64,000 bases of DNA from Gnetum montanum (Eukaryota > Streptophyta > Gnetopsida > Gnetales > Gnetaceae), in contig MNCI01037991.1 of assembly GCA_015680685.1 (NCBI GenBank), positions 141,158 to 205,157 of the forward strand, written 5' to 3'. Positions 11,579-23,180 of this stretch are shown one piece after another. The position numbers were made by a program, and so were the translations under genes. Each line of letters starts with the position of its first letter. Position 1 is the first letter of the stretch. The notes below the pieces were generated by a model. The model saw nothing but the letters and a program-made list of their open reading frames with translations. It did not search any database and was not told the DNA's origin.

Positions 11579-12382
11579 ACTCCAAGAGCCTCCAAACTGA
11601 GTAGAAACAATCCAACTTCCAAGGTGAAAATCATCCTCAGAGTTCATGGTCAACAACCTCTAGTCCCCAGCTTTAGAATTCCAAAATTTAGACTGTCAAA
11701 TTTCGGCTCAAAATTGCAAGTTTTCAGAAGTTTTTTGAGGTCACGCTACAAGTCAAGTTGCATAGTGAGTCCAACGTGACCTACCATAAATAGCTCAAAA
11801 CATGTTATTTTCAACCTCAGTTTCTGACTCTCAAGATCAACCACAGCCAGATAGTTGTTGCACTCATGAATCAGTGTTCAAAGTTTGAAATTTGGTGAAA
11901 AATTTACAAGTCTTTGCTCACTCACGTTGAGGTCATGCGGCAACGTGAGTGTGGCGTGAGTGTAGCATGTGCATGCTCAAGTCAAGCTAAGACAAAATCA
12001 ACTCTAGAAGTTCTTGTCAAGAAAGAACACTCCAAATAGCCACAAAACCACTCAAATTGACACCCTACAGTAGTCAAGTCGTAGATCCAGAAGTTTCAAT
12101 GGAGCCAGAACCAATTTCTCTTATTGTACATTATCATTTCATTGTAAATCTTCATTTCTGGGCTTGTCAAGCCCTCATGGTCCAAATTGTATGTGCTTCC
12201 ATGGGCTTGAGTAAGCCACATGTTGTAAGATACGATGAACCTAGTCAAGAACATAGCTTACCCACACACATCCAACTCACACACAGCTTTCCATTGGACA
12301 CGTGTCACTTGATCTGCTTTCCTCTCACCTCCTAGCCATTGATTCCATACTCGAAATTCCACACTCGAGCCTGGCCCGGCCC

Positions 12383-12390
12383 TATAAATA
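12383..12390 (+). promoter_or_regulatory. TATA box of Tat LTR
   Basis: CCCTATAAATACCCT in a locally GC-rich setting (CTGGCCCGGCC just upstream). This is the best promoter-like element in the 2.2-kb LTR and marks the likely U3/R border. Confidence 0.65.
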
Positions 12391-12954
12391 CCCTATCAAT
12401 TCACATAAATGGGGTTGGAAATTTTGGAGTTAGACAGCTTAGGAAACTTAGACCAGCAATCCTTCGGCACTCAGCACACTTGACTCTTAGCATCTAAGCA
12501 CTTCTAAAATGCATTACATCACATCACCCCAGGGCTTGGTGCTTGATCTACCATCCACATGTGCAACTACACTTTGACCGGTGCACATATTTTCTATGCA
12601 ATATAATACAGTTCATATTGTCAGCCATTTTTTTTTACTCTGCTTTACGTTCAATTTATGTTTTGCTTGGAATACAAGTTCTGCATACGTTTCTGTTTAC
12701 ATTTTGTGCACACTGTTTACATTTTAAAACATGAGTTACGATAACCCCAACGCAAGCCATAGTTTACACTCGGGAAGTCCTTGGTTGATTTGCATGCAGA
12801 CCATCCAAGGCACTCTGCCTTCATTTACTTTTCTAGCTTGCCCTTGGGTAAAGGCAGGGTTAGTTGTGTTTGCTCGACGATCTTTCAGTGTTTGTTTTCT
12901 CTCCCAGCCTTACATCGACAATTTAGGTCAGTAGAATGATAATCCAAAATCTTA

Positions 12955-13480
12955 GCATGAAAAAGTAATATGTGTTGTATGGGAAGATCATATTTGTTAG
13001 AAATAAGCTCTTAAGACCACTCCTTATGAGCTATTTTATGGTCAAAAACTTGTATTACCCATCAACTGCAAGTCCCAACTTATGAGTTCTTCCTCGATTA
13101 CCTAAATCCCAATGAAATCCTTATTGCTAGATCTTATGATCTTTATGATGTTGAACTTAAACATTTAAAAGAAATGTAGAACCTACAGATCATTAGAACA
13201 TTATTTTAAAATGATTTGATAAAAAGTTTTCCTCTAAATCCTTTCAAATAGGTGATCTAGTCTTAAAAAGAGATAAAGATTCTATGCAAAAAGATCCTCA
13301 AATCAAGTTTTCTTCAATGTGGTCAGGACCATACCAAGTCATGGAGGTTGTAGCCCCTAATGTTTACAAAATACTTCACCTTCAAGGAAACAACTCTACT
13401 AACAACTTCTATGTGTTCTACTTTAAACATTTCTATACTAGTATTTCACATGAAGATCTAATGTGTGTGTGTGTGTGTGT
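12955..13480 (+). pseudogene. C-terminal integrase remnant of another gypsy element
   Basis: Translation gives LKTTPYELFYGQKLVLPIN, then after stops LKRDKDSMQKDPQIKFSSMW, SGPYQVMEV and YKILHLQGN, the integrase tail (after the catalytic core) with the GPY/F motif. The upstream core is absent, so insertion or deletion at about 12920-12955 removed it. The frame 13284-13484 is the best kept piece and ends in a (GT) microsatellite. It differs from both the Tat and Athila-like copies here. Confidence 0.7.
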
Positions 13481-13482
13481 AT
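13461..13482 (+). repeat. (GT)n microsatellite
   Basis: About ten GT units directly after the integrase tail. Confidence 0.9.
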
Positions 13483-13579
13483 AGGCTACATTAGATATCA
13501 TATGTACTTGAATAAAATGCATTTCATTTTATTGCATTTATAATATCATATCTTATTGCAATACCATGCATAGCACATA

Positions 13580-14590
13580 TGATGAAGCATCAATTGTATG
13601 AAATATCATAGATGCTACATAGCATTTGCATTGTAGCATCCCTATCAATGTGTCTCAGTTGGCTACTACATTGTAGATGCTACATTGAATCTATGATGTC
13701 GTAGATGACATATCATAGCTTCATGGATAGGTACACATCAAGATAGCCCCAAAAATGTGTACACATTGACATGATCCCATTGATGCATGCATTGACATTG
13801 ACATGTATGCGTTGACATAGTGCGTGTTGTTGCTTATAAATACAAGTGCTCCTATCATGTATTTGACATTCTTTTGTCAATAGAGTAGCCAAACCCTTGT
13901 GGTTTTATTTCATAGCCTGGACAATAGTCAGTGAATGCCCATAGTCTGGATCTAAGTGAGTTGTACATCACCTTATTTGATAGGCAATGTACCTGGACAT
14001 ATTCCATGAATGACAATAAGATCAAGATTGATTCTTATTCATTACAGCTCTTTGACTTAAATTAAATTTACTTTCCATGTAATTTATATTCCATGTACTT
14101 AGTTAATATTTACATTTTCATACATATTAATGAATTGGTGGAATAATCACAACCAATTTTGAGAGTAAACAAGTATTCGCTTGGTAATCCCAGCAACATT
14201 ATTGCTTGGTTTGCCCAATAGCATAATGCTTGGTAATCCTAGTAGTGGATAGGTGAGTTCAAGACATGTATGAAAAGCTAGGAATAGATACTCATCACCT
14301 GTAGGCTAGTTTAGACTTTACTTTCTATTGTTAATTAGATTAAATATTTAATTTCTCTATTATCATTAGGAGTAGCGTAAGGCTGCAATAACATCAATCA
14401 TCATATGCCTCACTTTAGACTAAATCATACATGACAAAGCTACCACTAGTTCAAGTTAGAAGGTAGTGTCTTGTGATCAATGCTTAACAATCTAGAGGCA
14501 CAACTAGTCCCATCCATGAAATTTGATCGCGATGTGTGTGAATGCTCGTAATTCATTTGGTTGGATGTAGGGGGTACTTGCCACTCATCA
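13580..14590 (+). repeat. 5' LTR of element C
   Basis: Starts TGATGAAGCATCAATTGTAT and ends GCCACTCATCA. TATA box at 13835-13842. The U3 part just upstream (about 13735-13815) is an array of TTGACAT/ATTGATG/CATGCATTGA half sites. Longer than its partner (1011 vs 832 bp) because of indels. Confidence 0.85.
13835..13842 (+). promoter_or_regulatory. TATA box, element C 5' LTR
   Basis: GCTTATAAATACAAG; the partner LTR has CCTATAAATACAC at 19395-19402. Confidence 0.65.
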
Positions 14591-14591
14591 T

Positions 14592-14609
14592 TGGCATTGT
14601 TGATAAGGA
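14592..14609 (+). promoter_or_regulatory. Primer-binding site of element C (decayed tRNA-Asp type)
   Basis: TGGCATTGTTGATAAGGA begins one base after the LTR end. It is a decayed version of TGGCGCCGTTGCCGGGGA, the complement of the plant tRNA-Asp 3' end used by Athila elements; nearly all differences are transitions. Confidence 0.7.
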
Positions 14610-14699
14610 TGATGGTAGTTATCTAGATTAGATGTATCATACATGATTGTTGTAAAAGTGTCAACTAGTATAGACAATCCTAGATGAGATGGAGAAAGT

Positions 14700-16720
14700 C
14701 TTAGAATAAGAAGGGCCTCAAGGCCTAAGATCTTCTCTAAACCTAGAAAAGATAGATCAAGGGACCATGAGGGGAGATATAAGATCCATGGTGATTCTCC
14801 TAGTTTCTCATACTTCTCTTCCTATTCAATGTCTAGTTTTGATCAAGATGAGCATAGGTATAAAGATAGAGCTCTGCTATGGGGTCAAGATACATATAGA
14901 AATCAAACCTAAAGGAAAAATCAAAGACATCAAAATGAGCATAGAAAAGATCATTACAATTAGACAAATAGAAATATAGATTAGCAACTTAACATGTCTA
15001 ATATAGATGAACCCTTGTTGGTTGCTAGGAACCTAAAACAGATTTAGGATGTAGTTCAAATACCATAAAGGCATCAAAGGAACAAGTGCATCAAATAACT
15101 TGATATGGAAAACATTTCTAAACTTAGGAGAGGCTACAATTCTAATCCACAACATCATTTACAAGCCTTCCATGATACCTACACCTTGCAAAACATTAAA
15201 TGCAAGTGGTAAAAGCTTAATCTCTTTCTTAGGACACTAATAGATGAATCTGAAAGTTGATTTAGATCATTGAAACCTAATTCCATTCACTGATGGTCCA
15301 CAATGTTGGAACTATTCAATGAAAAATGCCAAACCTATGCAAGAGTGTCCAACCTAAGTAAACAAATCTAAGGATGGAAGTAAGAAAAACATGAATCCTT
15401 GGATGTGGCCTTGGATAGATACTATTCTCTATTACATAGATGTCTAGGCCATGATTTTTCTCAAAAGAGAAACTTTTCCACATCATAGATAGGCTTTGTA
15501 ATAAAATTAGGGAGACCCTTGGGATTTATGTGCAAGGTCAGTTATACGAACTTAAAGCCCATCAGATATTAAGGCTAATTATGCAAGTCACAAAAGAAGA
15601 AGGAGAGCTATGTAAACAAGAGAATATAGAGGAATATAACAAGGATCCAACTTTTCAAAAGAAGAGGCTCCATATATATGATGAGGAAAAAGAGGCATCT
15701 CTCAATGAGGTGATTTCACAAAAAACCTTTCCAATACAAAAGTGAAGCAAGGATAGATAAGATGTGGGAGTTTATGAATGACAAAGTTACAACTTATGTG
15801 CAAACCATAGTGGAGAAAGTAACGCAAAAGGAATCGAGTGATCAAAATAAGAGGAGGAAAAAGAACCAAGAAATAGGTATGAAAACTTAGCAACAAAAAG
15901 GAAAATTGGCTATATAAGAACAGGCTATAGACTCAACCATAGAAGAGGATGATGAATGTGGCATCTACCTATACGACCATCCAAAGGGCTATTGCTTGTT
16001 ACGTTACATCTACATGAGTATGGGACTTTTTCTTTCAATTCCAAGCTCATACAAAAGCAATGCCTAGGAAATTACCTTGCTCACAAGGTAATTATAGATA
16101 GACCTACAACCAACAATACTATCCAAGTGAGACTTCTTGTCAATCTCAAAATTACTATCCACTACAATGGAAAAATCCATAGTCAAGGGGGAGGCCATCA
16201 TCAAACTAGCACCATCCTTATGGCTAGCTGGACCTACATAGATATTATGTTTAGCAACCTATTTCTCCAACTAAGTCTACTTCCTCTATCTCAAATCACT
16301 GCTATCACTCCCCCAAATATCATCAACCTACAAGATCTACTATGGGATCACCACCTCACATCTCTCATCCTCTATCATATCCTCAATATTCTCACACTTC
16401 CCTTCATCACATGTCACCGCCAACAACACAGGAAGGTTTGGCATCACAACATCAACAAAAGAATGTTACTTATGCTATGAACATACATGAAAATGATATT
16501 GATAGTAGATCTCAACGACAATCTCAGAAACATTCTTTTTCTATGATGGTTCCCATGCATGAACATAAAACTCATAGATTTACTAGCTCATCAAAATCAA
16601 CACATGGCCATTCTGGTACAACATCCTCTCTCTCTAGAACAATGTCTTCTAATCACATGTAGAAGCCAACAACCATCACCAGTCCAACACAAGACATAAA
16701 AGATAAACCTATCACTGTGG
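14700..16720 (+). pseudogene. gag: Degenerate gag of element C
   Basis: Fragments in several frames align by eye with the better kept gag at 58084-59905: LDMENISKLRRGYNSNPQHH, LQAFHDTYTLQNIK, WSTMLELFNEKCQTYARVSN (15080-15360), DVALDRYYSLLHRCLGHDF (15400-15460), then QLYELKAHQILRLIMQVTKE (15530-15745). A basic/coiled segment and a proline/glutamine/serine-rich tail (16342-16662) follow, as in the relative. It would be the capsid precursor. More than ten stops and several shifts are present. Confidence 0.7.
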
Positions 16721-17560
16721 AGAGATAGAAACCTCCATGCATCGCTAATAATGATAAAGAGGGTAGTTGTGGGCCAAAACTCAAAATATTAACACAACCT
16801 CTATATTGACCAATCATAAAGTTCAAAAACAAGTAGGTGAGCAAAAACTAGTCTACGCAATAGCCACTAAACTAGAAGACACCCAATGGCTTGGAAATAA
16901 GAGTGCAAAACCATTTAAAAGATGCATGGAACCAACCAATCCACTTATTAGCTCTTATCTTACCTTTACACTTCATTGTGGAGGAGATGCCCCATCATAT
17001 ATCAAGAACTAATAAGTATTTTTCATCTTTTTTGTTTTACAATTTTTTATCATTTTTCTATTTCTTCCAAAATTTTCTAATTCTTCATATTTTTTCATTT
17101 CTTAATATATTTCTTTTCTTTATATTGTTCTCTTTTTTTTATATCTATGTTTTATGAATATCTTTTATCTATTTATCAATAATATTGTCAGCCATGATGC
17201 AAAAGTCAGTGTTATGTGTTGGGTTTTTTTGCTATGCTATTAAGATGATTAGGTAAGTAATTGTGTAAAGCAATGAGACCACCTCATCCATCCCTCTAGT
17301 TCTCTAAATAAAAATATGTTTTATCATGGAAGAAATTTGTTTCTTATTTCATGAAACTAAAATTAATCAATGATCATTGTACTTTGAAAAAAGAGGGAAC
17401 AACCAAGTGATAATGGCAAAGGATGTGACTTCAAGGGGACTTGTTGGATTCTCTTCTTAACTCCATTCATGTAGGTTATGACTCCTCTAGAAATGTATCA
17501 TCACTCCTTCATCAACCAATAAATAGGAATCTATGTCTTTGTATGGTGTGATTCCCATTT
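16721..17560 (+). other. Element C: end of gag region and T-rich tract
   Basis: 16760-17010 still looks partly coding (two overlapping open frames, no recognised domain). 17010-17160 is a strongly T-rich tract (TTTTTTATCATTTTTCTATT). 17160-17560 has no signal. This is where pol would be in an autonomous element; nothing of reverse transcriptase is seen. Confidence 0.5.
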
Positions 17561-18190
17561 CAAAAAATATAAAATTCAAAAAAATATAGAATGCAAAAAG
17601 AAAATACAATGCAATAATGGAAATTCAAAGCACACCCCTTAGATATAATAATAGGCTATAAGAACTGGTTATGGGGTTGGAAAGACATGTTACGCATGCC
17701 TGAATGCATCCCTCTAACTAAGGCCCTTCCTTTCTTCTTCTTTTTTCTTCTCTTTATGGAGTGATGGTCGTTCTTTGTGGTGGTTGTGAACTCATGATGG
17801 TTAGCAGAAAGAAACACATCAATGCAAGATCACTATTAATGGTATGGGCTTGGTCTAAAAATTGGATGAATAAGTATGCTAATAATTTTAATCACATTTG
17901 ACACAAGAACCTATTGTGGACATGGTAAAACACCTTGCATCCCAATCTCTATAACCTCTTCTTATTCCATTATTCACCTCATTGTTATGTACAATTATGC
18001 ATCTTTTGGTTTTGTTTAGTATAGTACAACATCCCAACTAAGGCAATTGTGTGCTTTTTAGAATAAAGGAATGGTCTACATTTAACTTCTCAATAGCCCA
18101 CAGACACCTATAGAAGTGCTTATGCAAGGGCATTATGGCAAGAGCATACATTTGGGAGGACCCACTTACAAAACTCTTGTTAATCATGGC
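17560..18190 (+). repeat. Conserved Athila-like 3' untranslated block, copy 1
   Basis: Shares several blocks, in the same order, with the reverse complements of 41235-41775 and 52315-52885. These are AAAGCACACCCCTTAGAT, a GGTTATGGGGTTGGAAAGAC segment, CCCTCTAACTAAGGCCCTTC (17620-17750), GGTATGGGCTTGGTCTAAA (near 17840), and a TTTGGGAGGACCCACTTAC segment (18095-18172). No open frame covers it, so the conservation is in non-coding sequence. Confidence 0.75.
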
Positions 18191-19151
18191 TCTAAACTAA
18201 CCTTCACATCTTCTAGAACTTTAGTGATAGTTTCTCTAAATTTATGCATGATTCTAGGACTACTTCTCTCTAATTTCAATTAATTTTTCAAAATTTTCTA
18301 TTTTCATATTCTTCAAATCCAAAATTTCTTGGTCATCTTGCCAATTAGACCTTTGGTTTCAATTGTTCAAAAACTTATGCACTTTTGAAGTTATGCTTAT
18401 TAGTCATGGAGGCTAGGGGTTCTTGTCTTGAAATTTTTAAAATTTTTCTAACATCCTATTTTTGAACATTATGGTAACTAATAATAATCAATAAAAATAA
18501 TGTGAACAATTTAAGTATTTTAGTTACCTCATAGCCTTGGGCATAGTATGATGTCATTACCTTATGCTTAAATGTAAACTAAGAGATTTGAAAAGGGTTA
18601 ATTATTTAGAAAAATTTACCAAAACTAATGTTGAGCCTTTGGTAACTACATGTGACATTAAAAGAATCACCTAAGGAAGAAGGTATTTTTCTAGGAATAA
18701 AAATGAAGCCAAGAGAGGGATAATGGAGGATATGCCTATGGAAAAATCGTAGCACATATAGGATAATAGCTCAAACATCATATGATTGCTAGATCCATTG
18801 GATGATGAGAAGAAATTTCAGCCCATCCTTCAAGAATGTTCTACATCACAAGAGAAGCATCAACATAATAAGCAAGGTTGAAAGTCTACCATTGTTAACA
18901 ACAATAAGAAGATTCATCTTTAGTGGCTTTCTAAAGACCTATGCAAATTTTGTAATATTTAATGTTTTTCAATTCTTTATGTCATTTTGTGAATTTTTAA
19001 TTCATTCTCTCAAATAAAATTTTATAATATGTCACTTAGAGTTAGTCAATAGTTAATGTCAGTCAATAATCCCATAAATTTCTAATTTTCTAAAAAAGCT
19101 TGCTCCTATCTTATTAACTCAAGGATGAGTTTTTAGTTAGTTGTGGGAGTA
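18190..19151 (+). other. Element C distal 3' region and polypurine tract
   Basis: AT-rich. Around 18560-18960 several frames look faintly coding (a 71-residue open frame at 18802-19017) but match nothing I recognise. 19137-19151 (GTTAGTTGTGGGAGTA) directly precedes the LTR and is the polypurine tract. Confidence 0.5.
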
Positions 19152-19983
19152 TGATGAAGCATCAATTAACTGAGATATCATAGATGTTATGTCATAGATG
19201 CTCCATCACATCTGCATTGTAGCATCCCTTTTGGTACATCTTAGTTGGCTACTACATCACATCTATGATGTTGTAGATGCAATATTGTAGTTACATTAAT
19301 GGATATGTGTTGATGCAACCCTATCGATGTGATCCCATCGACGCATGTGGTAATTCATTGATGTGTATGCATCAACGTAGTGTGTGTTTTCACCTATAAA
19401 TACACATGCTATTTCCATCTCTTTGACATTCTTTTATCAATAGTGTAACCAAACCCTTGTCGTTTTATTCTGTAGTCCTACAGAATAGTTATTGAGTGCC
19501 TATAGTGTGGATCTAAGTCAATTTTATGGCATCTTATTTGAGTGGCAATGTACCTAGACACATTCCATGAACAACATTAAGATTGAGATGGATTCTTATT
19601 CATTGTAGTAGTAGTGTAACACTTGGTAATCTCAATAATGGATATGTGAGTTCAAGATGTGTATGGCAAGCTAGGAATGGAAACTCATCACCCATATGCT
19701 AATTTAGAATATATTTTCTATTGTTAATTAGATTAATTACTTAATTTCTCTATTATTATTAGGAGTAGCATAAGCTCGTAACAACATCAACCATAATACG
19801 CCTCTCTTTGGACTAAACCATAGGTGACAAAGCTACCACTAGTCCAAGCTGAAAGATAGTGTTATGCAATCAATGCTTAATGATCTCGATGCATAACTAG
19901 TCCCATCCATGGAATTTTATTAGGTTGTGCATGAATGCTCATAATTTTTATGATTGGGCATACAGGGTACCCACCACTAATCA
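19152..19983 (+). repeat. 3' LTR of element C
   Basis: Starts TGATGAAGCATCAATTAACT and ends CCACCACTAATCA, colinear with 13580-14590 with indels and many transitions. TATA box at 19395-19402. The U3 array is here written CATCGACGCATG / TTGATGTG / GCATCAACG. Confidence 0.85.
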
Positions 19984-21767
19984 ATATAGCTTTAGGTCCA
20001 TATTCATATAGGTGCATGCCTTAGAGGTAAACCTAACAAATGATTGAATTCAAAACATAGCTTTTTTTTATTAAGGGTACTTTATAGATTATGGGAATCC
20101 TTGTAACTCTTTCTTTCTTTGTTAATTAAATTTAAAACTGAGTTCCCTAAGGCAAATTCATAAGAATCATATCTTATTCCTTATTACTTAAATGTCATTT
20201 TATGATGCTACCTTTGAACTTAATGTGATGCCATAACATTATCCTTTGAGTTGCATTTATGTAAAATGATATGCATAATTTGGAGTTACTTCCATAATTT
20301 GGTGGTCCATCCTAAATTATGACGAGATAACTCAATGTGTGGAATTCACAATGTGCTAGAAAGGATTTGAGCTAGCATCCAACTATCAGAATGCAAAGTT
20401 CATTCTTTCTCCTACTTAACCATGATTCATAGTGACTATTCTTTGAGTTCATAATTATGGCACAAAGCTAGAGTTCCTCCCTCTCCTTCAATAATAATAA
20501 TAATGATGATGATAATAATTGGTTTGATTTTTCTTGTCTAAAATCATCAAGGATCTCATAATTAAATTTGTTGACATATGTATTGAAGAGCTACAAGATA
20601 GTGCCTTGGTCTATTTATGTCTCTCAATAAAATCCTTGAAGCATTGAATTAACTTCTTTAGGTATGTTTTTAAATGTCTGTAATATTGGGTTTACATTTT
20701 ATTTTAAAATAATCATAATTATTATGAACTAATATACATAGGTTTTAATATATATATATATATATATACGTATTTATGATATAGTATATATTCAATGTAT
20801 ATAAAACAAAAAATAAAATTTGGTGAAACACTTGGTATTTTCTTGGTTCATTTGGATGGGGCTTAATGCTGACATCAACATCGTGCATGAATGGGGCCTT
20901 ATCTTTAATTTATTTCAATGGCAAGACCTTACTTTCAACTAAGCATAAACAATAGTCAACTAAGATTAATTAATAGTATTCCCATCTATTTTTGATTACA
21001 TCATAGCCTATGTATAGCATCATGAGCTGCTATCTGGAAGGCACTCCAACGCCGAAGTGTGAAAACTACTCACCGTAGGCTAACAAAGGTATGCATAGCA
21101 TTTTGATAGTTTGGATAGTAGTTTTGGTTTACTGTTGAAATTTTTTTGGAGATTTGTAGTATGTTTTTCTTTCTCCTTTGGAATTCATCCTTTTAGTCTT
21201 TAGTTTTTGAAAGCTCAAACCCTAAAACAGAGGAAAGAAAAGTTATATTTATATATATAGTCATTAGTTTATAAATGCATATTTCAAAAGTGGTTGTTTC
21301 TCATTGTTAAGTTCAAGATGAAGGCAATTTGAATCTTAATTTTATATTTCTCTCTTTTAAGGCTTAAAACATAGCAATAATATATATATATATATATTGA
21401 GGTTTATTCATGAATAAATGCATAACCCATAATTTTAATACTGAAGATTCAAATGAATGTTATGAATTCAAATGCCTTTATTTTTTGTCATTAAAGCTCA
21501 ATGGAATGCTTTGATCACATGAAGCATAATTTGGATATGCAACTTTGAAAAGGTATTGTATGGAATGATATACTGAGTTTAAGGGGAAGATCTAATATGG
21601 AATTTTTTCATGAAAGATGCATATCTAGATCCTTTATATGCAATCATTTTGTACTGATTTGAGAACTGAACCTGCCATATTCTATTCCTGATTTTGGCCT
21701 CTATATAGAGTTAATCAACCAATGATTAGTTCTATTTTTTAAGAATATTAATGTCTCCAGGTACTTG
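19984..21767. other. Gene-free AT-rich spacer
   Basis: No coding signal or recognised mobile element. Contains (AAT)n at 20490-20518 and (TA)n at 20750-20768 and 21381-21397. Right-hand side is the insertion target of the long-LTR element. Confidence 0.6.
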
Positions 21768-21772
21768 TTAAG
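21768..21772 (+). repeat. Target-site duplication TTAAG (left)
   Basis: TTAAG directly before TGTTGGC; the same 5 bp follow the element at 30671-30675. Confidence 0.9.
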
Positions 21773-22229
21773 TGTTGGCACATTTGGCCATTTCATGGAA
21801 CAGTGAGACTCTTGATTTGAAAAGTAAAACTCATGGGTTCGATTTTGGTAAGCCTCTTGCTTCATTTTCATGAGTTTAAAGTTTGTTGGCTCATCCGGTA
21901 AGGTATGTATTCACCTAATAACATATCAAAGTTTAATTGTTCAGTTTCACCCACATCCGTACCTACCCACAAACACAGAGCCTGAGATTGACCCTGAGCC
22001 TGCACCTGCCTTTGTTATTTTTTGCAAAGGCATGACTAGCAATTGCTCCTTTTCATTGGTAGAAATTTGATGGTGGTATCAACATTATCGGCATCATCCA
22101 TTTTTCATGCTGCAGCTGTTGAATTATTTTGGAGGCACAATCAGATTCTGAACCAGGGTTATTATCCAAGAACAAGATGTAGCAGTCCTACTGCATTAAC
22201 AAGAAGAAGAAAAAGAATTTGTTACAAGC

Positions 22230-23180
22230 ATAGGCATGTTCCTGGGCATGGGTATGTGGAAGGCATACACAACAGCAAAATTATACCTACAATCATCATC
22301 ATCCAAATGTGCTCTGGATGGCTACAGAAAACACCCATTTTACCTCCCAGAATTGTTTCTGATTGCAGGCCTATCACTTGCCCACATTCTGAACGCAGCC
22401 CTGTTCTCAGATTCCGCCAAAGATTTGGTGGGTTCAGCAAAGGAGTGTTGGTGGATATGCAGGATGACTGGGAAATTCGCGTGCACGATGTGATTTTAGA
22501 GATGGCCAAAAAAAAGTTGTGAATTCAATAGAATTACAACTGTTTTGAAATTTCAGAAACTAATTAAGCAATGCAATAATCCGAATATGCTTTGTTAGCT
22601 GAAAGGCATTTATCTTCAGGAGAGTATGGAAGGAAACATTTTGAAATTGCCTGCGGAGAAGCTAGATATGATGGCTTCCTCTCTTCAAATATTTTCGCCG
22701 GAAGTTTTTGAAACCCTCTCTACAACCTTGTTCAATGCAATAACAGTTATAGGGAAATGCAAATCCACTGCCTGCAAACCCTTAAAACCCTTGCTGATGG
22801 GCACCAATGCTGAAGATCATCCTTTGACCATTGCTGCTACTTCCACGAGCGCTGCTGCTGCTGGAGCCGAGTTGCCTTTTGCCACCGTTGATGTTGGCTC
22901 ACGTGTCTATCTGTGCATCGTCGCTCGCCGTAGCATGGGAGGCAAGAACAGAAGGGGAGGGCTACGCGTCGGCGGAGGACAGATGACAAGCAATGGGCGG
23001 ATGAGACAGCAGCTACGGCGGGTGGATGAACAGCGGCAGCAGAAGAAGACAGGTAGTGGTCTCTGTTGCATGCGGAGCCATGGCCTCGGCCACGTCTAGA
23101 CCTGGCCGAGGGTTGCTCAGATCTAGCAAATCTGGCTACGGGATACTGCACGCAAGTGAAAAACAGAGGGCAGAGGACAA
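22230..23180 (+). other. Coding-like, GC-richer segment inside the 5' LTR
   Basis: Unlike the rest of the window this stretch is rich in G and C (CGAGCGCTGCTGCTG, GGGCGGATGAGACAGCAGC) and has open frames. 22236-22493 reads CALDGYRKHPFYLPELFLIA and GLSLAHILNAALFSDSAKDL; 22626-23099 reads LKLPAEKLDMMAS and FSPEVFETLSTTLFNAITV. The copy in the 3' LTR (27852-28658) is similarly open, with a 165-residue frame at 28161-28658. I do not recognise the protein. It could be a captured host gene piece or chance. Differences between the two LTR copies include many amino-acid changes, so I see no sign of selection. Confidence 0.4.

Larger units (their letters stand above)
5676..12920 (+). mobile_element. 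Tat-lineage Ty3/gypsy element, 5'-truncated
   Basis: In order: end of the protease linker, reverse transcriptase, RNase H, a second plant-type RNase H, integrase, a tandem-repeat region, an A/G-rich tract, and an LTR with a TATA box. A second RNase H between the usual RNase H and integrase is diagnostic of the Tat branch (Ogre, Retand and relatives). No 5' LTR or gag is recognised upstream. Many stops and two lost catalytic residues show it is inactive. Confidence 0.8.
10699..12920 (+). repeat. LTR of Tat element (about 2.2 kb)
   Basis: Proposed limits TGTC (10699) and GACA (12920) are inverted copies of each other, with a purine tract immediately before. U3 includes three degenerate repeats of roughly 190 bp (about 11420-11580, 11590-11790, 11800-11960), each ending in CACG-type motifs. 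A TATA box is at 12383-12390. Short open frames inside (12057-12335, 12543-12734, 12731-12934) show no protein resemblance. The start is less certain than the end. Confidence 0.5.
13580..19983 (+). mobile_element. Element C: Athila-like LTR retrotransposon, gag only
   Basis: Two direct LTRs (13580-14590 and 19152-19983) with TGATGA...(A)TCA ends enclose 4.56 kb. A primer site follows the first LTR and a purine-rich GTTGTGGGAGTA stretch precedes the second. Flanking 5-mers are ACATA and ATATA, a target duplication with one C/T change. The interior has a decayed gag and a long 3' untranslated region but no reverse transcriptase, RNase H or integrase. Confidence 0.85.

Noticed and set aside
15956-16480. 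174-residue open frame in element C
   Set aside because: It overlaps the gag-tail frame at 16342-16662, which matches the proline/glutamine-rich tail of related gags; the longer frame is a shadow.
18095-18260. A protease-like reading (YKTLVNHGSKLTF) in element C
   Set aside because: The same stretch is part of the conserved non-coding 3' block also found at 41235 and 52315, in the wrong place for protease, and has no open frame around it.
22222-22509. Minus-strand open frames in the long LTR (also 27838-28125)
   Set aside because: They mirror the plus-strand coding-like segment and have no independent support.
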